DNA from: Chitinophaga pinensis
GTDB lineage: Bacteria; Bacteroidota; Bacteroidia; AKYH767-A; OLB10
Assembly: GCA_945872015.1 (NCBI GenBank)
Contig: CAMBYJ010000071.1
Coordinates: 1 to 8,251, forward strand
DNA length: 8,251 nucleotides
Direction of reading: 5' to 3'
The notes under the pieces are model-generated. The model worked only from the letters and a program-made list of their open reading frames with translations, made no database searches and was not told the origin of the DNA. Positions 1-6,007 of the stretch are shown here, piece by piece; position 1 is the stretch's first letter; each line of letters opens with the position of its first letter. The translations under genes were made by a program, and so were the position numbers.

Positions 1-1425
1 TTTGTACACAACCGTCATTTTGAAAGAAGTCACTTTTGCCGGAATGTTGAATAAGAAGTCTCCCATATCAGCAGATACCCCACCCATTGAATTCAAAGTA
101 GTTTTAGAAATCTTACCGCTTTTTGCTCCATAAATACGAGCAATTGGAGCAGGAACACTCTTAATTCTGAAACGGAAAGTCCCCATTGACATATTCTTAT
201 CACCCATCTTAGCAGAAACATTTATTGTAGCCTCACGTCCTGCACTTACACGAGCAATGTAACGTCCTTTTGCACCAGGTGCAGCTGATAAAGTTACACC
301 AGATGCAGTGTATGATACATTTTCAGCAGGTACACCTGGAACTGAAATAGTAACTGGGTTATCAATTCCGATATAGAACACATTTAATGAGTCAGCAGAA
401 ACAGAAGCACTTGGTGCAGAAACCATGTAAGATGATTCGAATGGATACTCTTTTAATTGTCCGTCGCTTCCTCTTAAACGAATTTGACCAGACCATTTTT
501 GCTCACCCGGAGAACGAGGAGATATAGTATATTTTCCCATTCCCTCTTCTACTTTTAGTGTAGAACCTCCAACAACAATTTCAGGTGTTGATGTTCTATC
601 GTAAGCAGCTAGGAATACATCAGCTGTATACTCTTGACCAATGATAACATAACTAGTAGGAGCAACAACTTTTGCAACTACATCCGAGAATTTCAAGTCA
701 GTTGCGTTGATTGAAGCTAGTAAATAGTTTACTACATCTGACTCAGCATTCTTAATATCCAATTGAAATTTTGTTAACTGACAAACAGAAGCAACAACAG
801 GGTTATGATAGAAATTAGCCATTTCCCAAGTACGCTTTCCTTCTTCAATTACGAATTTGTCGCCTTTGTTTTTGGGATCTGGGTCAGACGTTCTAAACAT
901 ATCATCTAATTTACGCTTCCAATTAGCCTGATCTTTAGGATCTAAAGCAGCAACAACATTCTTTTTGAACTCTTCTATTTTATTTTTTAATTCAGTCGCT
1001 TTCTTACCACGACCATCTTGTTGATCACCACACATAACACGTGTTGGTTCATCATAGTTATCCTTAGCTTTTACTTCAATCAATTCAACTTTTTGACCTG
1101 CTGGAACTTTATCAGTCTGCACAATCAATTCGTCTTTTAATTTATCTATGTATGTATTAAGGTCCTTCGAAAGTTTTTTTACTTTCTGCGCGCGATCAAA
1201 AAACGGACGAGTTTTATCAGCTTCCGTTTCCATTTTTTTGTCGAATGTGCTATATGATAAGTTGTTCTTATCATTCATATTTGAAACGGAAAATTCCAAA
1301 CTTGAATTGATAGTCACAAACGCGTTGATGATTTCTTTTGATGTATTTAATGCTAACAAGGCTGTTAACACGAGGTACATCATACCAATCATCTTCTGCC
1401 TAGGGGATAAATTATTACCTGCCAT
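1..1425 (-). CDS. gldM: GldM/PorM, T9SS and gliding motor subunit (3' end cut by window)
   Basis: GldM is a single-pass inner-membrane protein with a long periplasmic part. With GldL it forms the proton-driven motor of the type IX secretion system and reaches the outer-membrane-associated GldK/GldN ring. The frame is open from the ATG at 1425-1423 to the left edge, giving 475 residues and no stop. The family runs to roughly 510-520, so only about 40 residues plus the stop should be missing. The N-terminus (MAGNNLSPRQKMIGMMYLVL) is typical: Arg9 just before one hydrophobic helix (about residues 11-32), then ALNTSKEIINAF. A helical, lysine-rich region (about 35-215) is followed by beta-rich Ig-like periplasmic domains full of V, T, S and G. 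The gene starts 53 bp after gldL, clearly in the same operon. No frameshift or odd composition was seen. Identification is from recalled family sequence and gene context. Confidence 0.96.
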   Translation of the reverse strand, partial: MAGNNLSPRQKMIGMMYLVLTALLALNTSKEIINAFVTINSSLEFSVSNMNDKNNLSYSTFDKKMETEADKTRPFFDRAQKVKKLSKDLNTYIDKLKDELIVQTDKVPAGQKVELIEVKAKDNYDEPTRVMCGDQQDGRGKKATELKNKIEEFKKNVVAALDPKDQANWKRKLDDMFRTSDPDPKNKGDKFVIEEGKRTWEMANFYHNPVVASVCQLTKFQLDIKNAESDVVNYLLASINATDLKFSDVVAKVVAPTSYVIIGQEYTADVFLAAYDRTSTPEIVVGGSTLKVEEGMGKYTISPRSPGEQKWSGQIRLRGSDGQLKEYPFESSYMVSAPSASVSADSLNVFYIGIDNPVTISVPGVPAENVSYTASGVTLSAAPGAKGRYIARVSAGREATINVSAKMGDKNMSMGTFRFRIKSVPAPIARIYGAKSGKISKTTLNSMGGVSADMGDFLFNIPAKVTSFKMTVVYK

Positions 1426-1478
1426 TTTCTTAGTTCAAATTAAAGGTTAGAAATATTTGATAAGTATAATGACATGGA

Positions 1479-2147
1479 TTATTTATTACCCATAGCAGTT
1501 AACATGTTGCCATAAATTGTATTTAAAGATGATAAGTTCTTAGCTAACTTACCTACTTCTTCTTTATACTTTTTAGTGTCCTCAACTGTGCTGTTTAAAT
1601 TTGCTAATAATGCCTCATTTGAAGCGCTTAAGCTTGATAAAGTAGCAGAAGCAGATTTGTAAGAATTTGCTAAAGCAGTAACTTCTTTAGAAGCGTTTAC
1701 TACATTCTTAGCGTATTCATCAGTCGCAACAGCTGCATTTGTAACAGAAGCCATCTTTGAAGTATTCTCACTTAAAGAACGTAAACCAGTTCCTAAACTT
1801 TCAATTAACTCAGGACCAATTTTAGCTTCAGATAACATTTTATCTAATTGTTGAGAAACAGGATCTCCTGATTTCACTTTCTTGTGACGATCTGCTCCTG
1901 GCTCATGCATACCAGCTAATTCAGGGTAAACTAATGACCAATCCACTTCTTCATGTGGTGGCTCAAATGCTGAAAAGAAAAAGATAACAGCCTCAGTCAA
2001 TAGACCTATTGTTAACATTAAACCTGCACCTTCCCAGTGCTGGATTTTAAATAAAGCTCCCAAAATTACTACGGCTGCACCCAAACCGTATAATTTTCCC
2101 ATGAATGACTTGAACCCTTTACTTTGGGTAATTTGCGCTAATCCCAT
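1479..2147 (-). CDS. gldL: GldL/PorL, T9SS and gliding proton-motor subunit
   Basis: GldL is the inner-membrane partner of GldM; in Flavobacterium johnsoniae five GldL surround two GldM transmembrane helices and convert proton flow into motion. This 222-residue protein has the expected length and layout: two transmembrane helices (about residues 18-34 and 41-61) with the hallmark KIQHWEG turn between them, then a cytoplasmic tail beginning with the conserved SAFEPPHEEVDW stretch. Glu52 in the second helix (LLTEA, codon 1992-1994) corresponds, by my recalled alignment, to the essential Glu49 of F. johnsoniae GldL, so the proton site looks intact. Residues about 115-220 are rich in A, S, L, N and K with heptad-like spacing, consistent with the family's coiled-coil tail. 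The start (MGLAQITQ) is preceded by an A-rich leader rather than a Shine-Dalgarno sequence. It lies 88 bp after gldK and 53 bp before gldM. Confidence 0.97.
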   Translation of the reverse strand: MGLAQITQSKGFKSFMGKLYGLGAAVVILGALFKIQHWEGAGLMLTIGLLTEAVIFFFSAFEPPHEEVDWSLVYPELAGMHEPGADRHKKVKSGDPVSQQLDKMLSEAKIGPELIESLGTGLRSLSENTSKMASVTNAAVATDEYAKNVVNASKEVTALANSYKSASATLSSLSASNEALLANLNSTVEDTKKYKEEVGKLAKNLSSLNTIYGNMLTAMGNK

Positions 2148-2184
2148 TTTTTTTAGTTTTTAAGGTTTTGTTTAAGATTGATAT

Positions 2185-2213
2185 TGGTTAATTGTTTTGC
2201 GAAGTGGTTAATT
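2185..2213. repeat. 9-bp direct repeat (TGGTTAATT), period 20, in the gldK-gldL gap
   Basis: TGGTTAATT occurs at 2185-2193 and again at 2205-2213, starts exactly 20 bp apart, which is about two helical turns. The second copy lies mostly within the loop of the TGCGAA/TTCGCA hairpin. Two same-face copies could be a protein-binding site or could be chance in AT-rich DNA. No function is assigned. Confidence 0.35.
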
Positions 2214-2219
2214 TTCGCA
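2198..2219 (-). other. Hairpin with 10-nt loop in the gldK-gldL gap
   Basis: A 6-bp perfect inverted repeat (TGCGAA at 2198-2203, TTCGCA at 2214-2219) surrounds a 10-nt loop, 17 bp beyond the gldK stop and 50 bp before the gldL start. In the mRNA it could fold as a short stem. No U-run follows, so it does not look like an intrinsic terminator. An intra-operon processing or stability element is possible. Stem strength is modest and chance occurrence in AT-rich DNA cannot be excluded. Confidence 0.35.
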
Positions 2220-2235
2220 TATTGAATGGTTCTAA

Positions 2236-3540
2236 TTAAAAATCTGCTTTATCTCTTCCTAAGAAATCCATTACACAACGGAATCCAATGTAGGATTTAC
2301 ATGTATCCTGGTATTCAAAATTACGAGTACTTGTTTGAATGAAATATCCGATATCTTTCCACGAGCCACCACGAGTTACTTTCTTCTTTAACTCAGGGGC
2401 ATCATTATCGGCTGCATTATAAACATAGTCTGGATTTAAATCATGCATAAAATTATATGCTGAATTATCGTATGCATTGGTAGTCCATTCTGCAACGTTA
2501 CCAGCCATGCAATATAAACCAAAGTCATTAGGGAAATAAGAAGTAGTTTTTACAGTATAAAATCCACCGTCATCGGTATAATTACCTCTTAAAGGCTTAA
2601 AGTTAGCAAGGAAACAACCATTGCTATTACGTGTGTAAGGACCTCCCCAAGGATATGGATTGTTTGCTAATCCTCCACGTGATGCATATTCCCATTCGCT
2701 CTCTGTTGGTAAACGGAAATCCTGAGCATAAGCTTCGCCACTTTCTTCTAAATAGCTATTCAATAATTGTGTTCTCCAAACGCAAAATGCATTTGCTTGC
2801 TTCCAGTTAACTCCAACTACAGGATAATCATCATAAGCCGGATGCCAGAAATAAGCTTTCGCAATCGGGTCATTAAATGAATACGTGTAATCATGAATCC
2901 AGCATAATGTATCTGGATAGATATTAATAATTTCTTTCTTTATAAAAACAGAACGGTCTGTTCTTCCATCCTTACGATCACTGAAAGATCCAGCTGCTGC
3001 ATCAGCGCCTTCATCTCTCAATGTTTTTTGAGCTGCCGCCTTTAAATCAATCCACTGATATTCAAAATTTAATTTACGAGCATCAATTTCTTTTCTTCTG
3101 TAATAGCGCTCACTCTCTGGCAAATATAAATCTGCTAGCGTCTCAATATTTTCTTCTTCGTCCCACTTTAGTTTCTCTTCCCAATTAATACGCTCTCCAT
3201 ACTCTCCTTCTTCTAACAAATGTTCTCCACCTAATAAACGGTGAGCCATAGAATCACGAACCCAATAAACAAACTGACGATATTCATTGTTTGTAATTTC
3301 GGTATTGTCCATATAAAAAGCATGAACAGCTACAGTTTTCGACTGTGTTATTTGAGAATAAGGCACATCCTGATCACTGGCACCCATATTGAACGAACCC
3401 TGAGGAATAAAAACCATTCCGTATGGATCAGCCTGATACCATTTTTCACGACCTTGTACTCCTACCAACTGACCGCGGTTACCGCCACCACAACTACTTA
3501 GTAGTATAACTGCGGAAATTGCAATAATCAAATTTTTCAT
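2236..3540 (-). CDS. gldK: GldK/PorK, T9SS outer-membrane ring lipoprotein
   Basis: GldK (PorK) is an outer-membrane lipoprotein that forms, with GldN/PorN, the large periplasmic ring of the type IX secretion system. The 434 residues start with a lipoprotein signal ending in LLSSC, lipidated on Cys17. The rest has the formylglycine-generating-enzyme (FGE-sulfatase/SUMF1) fold: GMVFIPQGSFNMG at 41-53, DNTEITNNEYRQFV at 78-91, VVGVNWKQANAFCVWR at 241-256, FRLPTESEWEYASRGG at 275-290, AGNVAEWT at 346-353, TRGGSW at 389-394 and GFRC at 419-422. A charged segment at about 95-210 is longer than in ordinary FGE domains, as in other GldK proteins. The catalytic cysteine pair that FGE carries after GGSW is absent (residues 395-410 contain no Cys), which fits a structural role. 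The start is the ATG directly before the signal peptide, with an A-rich leader. It lies 152 bp after porP and heads gldKLM. Confidence 0.97.
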   Translation of the reverse strand: MKNLIIAISAVILLSSCGGGNRGQLVGVQGREKWYQADPYGMVFIPQGSFNMGASDQDVPYSQITQSKTVAVHAFYMDNTEITNNEYRQFVYWVRDSMAHRLLGGEHLLEEGEYGERINWEEKLKWDEEENIETLADLYLPESERYYRRKEIDARKLNFEYQWIDLKAAAQKTLRDEGADAAAGSFSDRKDGRTDRSVFIKKEIINIYPDTLCWIHDYTYSFNDPIAKAYFWHPAYDDYPVVGVNWKQANAFCVWRTQLLNSYLEESGEAYAQDFRLPTESEWEYASRGGLANNPYPWGGPYTRNSNGCFLANFKPLRGNYTDDGGFYTVKTTSYFPNDFGLYCMAGNVAEWTTNAYDNSAYNFMHDLNPDYVYNAADNDAPELKKKVTRGGSWKDIGYFIQTSTRNFEYQDTCKSYIGFRCVMDFLGRDKADF

Positions 3541-3612
3541 ATGCGTTTTATTTCGCTTAAGGTTTGGTACTCTAATTTCTTTATTGAGGTAACGATGAAT
3601 TTTAATAATTTA

Positions 3613-3659
3613 TTGTAGCCTCTATTGTATTTGAAGTCGCCTTTACGACAACTACAAAT
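3613..3659. promoter_or_regulatory. Nested dyad overlapping the gldK promoter candidate
   Basis: Three inverted-repeat pairs share this stretch. TTGTAG at 3613-3618 pairs with CTACAA at 3652-3657. ATTTG at 3629-3633 pairs with CAAAT at 3655-3659. A GTCG/CGAC core (3637-3640 and 3645-3648) sits inside both. The outer arms are alternatives because they share 3655-3657, and those bases also belong to the TAAATTTG box. This could be an operator or a switchable leader structure. No U-run follows on the minus strand, so a terminator for porP is less likely. Confidence 0.35.
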
Positions 3660-3662
3660 TTA
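3655..3662 (-). promoter_or_regulatory. Candidate Bacteroidota -7 box upstream of gldK
   Basis: The minus strand reads TAAATTTG here, an exact match to the TAnnTTTG -7 consensus of Bacteroidota primary-sigma promoters. No clear TTTG is found about 20 bp upstream; the region there is T/A-rich (AATTTTAA). Initiation just downstream would leave a leader of about 105-110 nt before the gldK ATG at 3540. If real, gldKLM can be transcribed independently of porP. The eight-base match in AT-rich DNA is suggestive only. Confidence 0.45.
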
Positions 3663-3692
3663 TGTTACTTATTTTATTAAAATTCTTTATAA

Positions 3693-4607
3693 TTATAAGA
3701 ACCTTACATTTTTAATTGAAACTGGAACTTTTTTCTTAACCATGAAGCAATAGCCTAACATGATTTCATGGGTTCCGTCACTGTAGTTCTTCAATTCTGA
3801 TGTTGTGAAATCGTAAGAATAACCTACTTTCAAATTATCAGAGATATTCATACCTAATAATCCAACGATTGCATCCTCATTTCTGTATGATGCTCCAACC
3901 CAGAAACGATCGTTAAACTGAGCATTCACATTAACATCAAATGTTGTATTACCTGAAACACTCTTTACAAATACCGATGGCTTTAAAACGACAGTAGGAG
4001 ATACTTCGAAATTGTATCCTGCCATCCCATAGATATGTCTTTTATAAACTTTAGAAAAATTGTCTAATTCAACACTGCTTTCTAATAAATGACTCGCTGA
4101 AATTCCTGCAAAGAATTTATCATTGTTGTAATATGCACCAAAACCTACGTCGAAAGCTGAACCACTTACCGAAGTCTTAGGAATTGATGGATCTACTACT
4201 GTTGGATCTGGAGCTCTGAAGTCTCCATCAATTTGATGTTGCATGAGATCTAAATCGATTCCGATCGCTAATTTCCCCTGACCAACATCAAATTTATAAT
4301 TACCAGCTAATTTCGCTTGTAAAGTGTTTTCAAATCCGATTTTATCAGTTAAAATTGATAACCCTACACCTACTTTACCATTCGCTACTGGACCATCAAT
4401 TCCAATTACACCAGTCTTGGGAGCGCCATCATAGCTTACCCATTGGTTGCGATAAAGCAAATGAGCACAAATCGACTCCGAACTTCCCGCATAAGCAGGA
4501 TTTACGAATAATCGATTGTACATGTTTTGACTGAATTGAGGATCTTGCTGTGCGAAGCCTACTGTAGAGAGGCAACTAACTGCTAATACAGCTAAAATTT
4601 TCTTCAT
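3693..4607 (-). CDS. porP: PorP/SprF-family T9SS outer-membrane protein
   Basis: Members of this family are outer-membrane beta-barrels of the type IX secretion machine; PorP is needed for gingipain secretion in Porphyromonas gingivalis and SprF for SprB adhesin export in Flavobacterium johnsoniae. The 304 residues begin with a signal peptide (MKKILAVLAVSCLSTVGFAQ) with likely cleavage after Ala19. The diagnostic N-terminus follows: QDPQFSQNMY at 21-30, NPAYAG at 36-41, and YRNQW at 52-56. The rest alternates polar and hydrophobic residues with many G, Y and F, as in barrel strands, and the chain ends in KNVRFL, close to the C-terminal aromatic ending common in barrels. Placement directly before gldK matches the porP-porK-porL-porM order, which favours true PorP over one of the many SprF-like paralogues in this phylum; that choice is inference. 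It is flanked by gaps of 222 bp upstream and 152 bp downstream. Confidence 0.92.
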   Translation of the reverse strand: MKKILAVLAVSCLSTVGFAQQDPQFSQNMYNRLFVNPAYAGSSESICAHLLYRNQWVSYDGAPKTGVIGIDGPVANGKVGVGLSILTDKIGFENTLQAKLAGNYKFDVGQGKLAIGIDLDLMQHQIDGDFRAPDPTVVDPSIPKTSVSGSAFDVGFGAYYNNDKFFAGISASHLLESSVELDNFSKVYKRHIYGMAGYNFEVSPTVVLKPSVFVKSVSGNTTFDVNVNAQFNDRFWVGASYRNEDAIVGLLGMNISDNLKVGYSYDFTTSELKNYSDGTHEIMLGYCFMVKKKVPVSIKNVRFL

Positions 4608-4646
4608 AGAGGGTTGAATCTTGGTTTAATCGGTTGATTGAAGTGG

Positions 4647-4678
4647 GTAAAGTAAGTAAATAATATTTAGAATTCAAA
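4647..4678 (-). promoter_or_regulatory. Weak candidate promoter for porP with palindrome on its -33 box
   Basis: On the minus strand TTTG (4675-4678) is followed after 20 bp by TACTTTAC (4647-4654), which matches TAnnTTTG at four of six fixed positions with spacing normal for Bacteroidota. The leader would be about 30-35 nt. The TTTG sits in a palindrome, TCAAA-A-TTTGA at 4674-4684. Other imperfect boxes (for example TAATATTG farther upstream in the same gap) compete, so the exact site is uncertain. The 222-bp non-coding gap itself supports a new transcription start here. Confidence 0.25.
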
Positions 4679-4829
4679 ATTTGAGTTTTTTTATTGAATT
4701 TTAAGAGGAGAATTTATAAACAATTAGCAATATTAAAACCCTAAATATCGCCAATCAATTAAAGTTACTTTTAAAAAATTCTAAATAAATCCAAAATCAT
4801 TATCTAACTGAAAAACAATATTATACGAA

Positions 4830-5993
4830 TTATGAGAGTTTATGAAATGCACTCCACCAACGGTCTGGGACCTCATTCGTGCAAGCCTGCTGATAATCCT
4901 TATAACTGCAAGGCATTAAATGCTGACTCATGTAACGATTTTTTGACAACTCCACCGGCATTTTCATCCACCACCGGTTACTTTTCAAACTTTTAATGAA
5001 AACTATATCATTTTCTATTTCAGAAATAGGAACACGATAGGTTAAATAATTTGAGCTAGATATTGCTGGTGTTTCATTCTTCCTATTGCCAACCCCTTCA
5101 ATATAAAACCAAATCATTTGGGCAATTAAATGAGCCGTTTGATTATTGATATCTAAGGATGAATTGTATTCGTAAAAACCAATACCTGTCGACTTATCAC
5201 TTAAACCAGAATACATCATAATCTGGCAAATCTCCTCGCCATAAAAGCCATTTGGCGTAGCATTTTTATTTCCTGGCGCATCCGAATTCCTAATTGATGA
5301 AATATCCACCGAAATAAAATCAGCATTTCTTACAATTGGCTCCGCTTCCTCTATATTGGTTCTAATCTGCCCAAGGCGATAAGTCTCAAAAAATAATTTA
5401 TTCATTATTTCAACACTCGAACTGCCAACAAAATAGGTTTGATAACCCACGTTGCTAAAATTGAAAAGATAATTCGGTTGCTCCATAATTATATTTCCAA
5501 GATATGTCTGAGAATTGCAATCCTCATCGGGACTACCTAAATCAAATCGGGAATCAACACAAACTAAATTCACAATTTGCTCTAGCTTCTTATATCCAGA
5601 ATAATGAGCATAAGTTAAATCTTGGCTACCACCGATGATTATTGGGATTATTTTATGAGATAGCAATTCACTTACAACTGTGGCAACTGCAGCATAGGTA
5701 TCATTTAATGTTTCTCCGAGAATCAAGTCTCCTAAATCAATTATAGAACGACTGTTCAAATGAATCTTTAAGCGATAAAGTTTCTCTCGTATAGCATCAT
5801 TTCCGTTTGATGCATTCTTATTTTCTACAGCACCGCGATATTCAGGTACTCCAACAATTGCAATGCAAGCATCATCAAATGAAGGAAATGACCCATCAAT
5901 TATATTGGCCGCAACACTTGAACCCAAGGCATCTTTTGAAAAGTTTACACGATTGAAATTTTCATTCAATGGCTCGAAATAAGTACTTAACAT
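4830..5993 (-). CDS. Ureohydrolase-fold protein with degenerate metal site (annotated-as-formimidoylglutamase type)
   Basis: The 387 residues follow the arginase/agmatinase/formimidoylglutamase (HutG) fold: IAIVGVPEYRGAV at 44-56, IDLGDLILG at 85-93, IIPIIIGGSQDLTYAHY at 115-131, NLVCVDSRFDLG at 142-153, DFISVDISSIRNSDAPGNKN at 225-244, and GFYGEE at 249-254. Active relatives bind two Mn ions through GG-x-H, D-x-H-x-D and D-x-D. Here these read GGSQ, DSRFD and DIS: Gln124, Arg149 and Ser232 replace His, His and Asp, while Asp147, Asp151 and Asp230 remain. The substitutions are unambiguous in the DNA. From memory, Bacteroidota relatives share them, so this is probably a fixed pseudoenzyme family rather than a decaying gene. 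The C-terminus carries two RWW motifs (340-342 and 378-380). The start lies 14 bp after the topA stop, so the two genes are probably co-transcribed. No signal peptide is visible, implying a cytoplasmic protein. No other hut gene is near. The fold is confident; the function is unknown. Confidence 0.9.
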   Translation of the reverse strand: MLSTYFEPLNENFNRVNFSKDALGSSVAANIIDGSFPSFDDACIAIVGVPEYRGAVENKNASNGNDAIREKLYRLKIHLNSRSIIDLGDLILGETLNDTYAAVATVVSELLSHKIIPIIIGGSQDLTYAHYSGYKKLEQIVNLVCVDSRFDLGSPDEDCNSQTYLGNIIMEQPNYLFNFSNVGYQTYFVGSSSVEIMNKLFFETYRLGQIRTNIEEAEPIVRNADFISVDISSIRNSDAPGNKNATPNGFYGEEICQIMMYSGLSDKSTGIGFYEYNSSLDINNQTAHLIAQMIWFYIEGVGNRKNETPAISSSNYLTYRVPISEIENDIVFIKSLKSNRWWMKMPVELSKNRYMSQHLMPCSYKDYQQACTNEVPDRWWSAFHKLS

Positions 5994-6007
5994 TATTTAG
6001 CAGGGGT

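Noticed and set aside
1148..1450. Plus-strand open frame of 100 codons
   Set aside because: It lies antisense to the well-supported start of gldM and its translation resembles no known family.
3241..3501. Plus-strand open frame of 86 codons antisense to gldK
   Set aside because: It overlaps the gldK N-terminal coding region, ends in low-complexity threonines and has no sign of independent coding.
4671..4700. AATTCAA/TTGAATT inverted repeat as a terminator for the topA/pseudo-ureohydrolase unit
   Set aside because: The stem is only 7 bp, almost all A/T, with a 16-nt loop and no U-run after it on the minus strand; it also overlaps the possible porP promoter.
4830..5993. Calling this gene hutG (formimidoylglutamase of histidine degradation)
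   Set aside because: Three of six metal ligands are substituted and no other hut genes are near, so the enzyme name and symbol are not supported.
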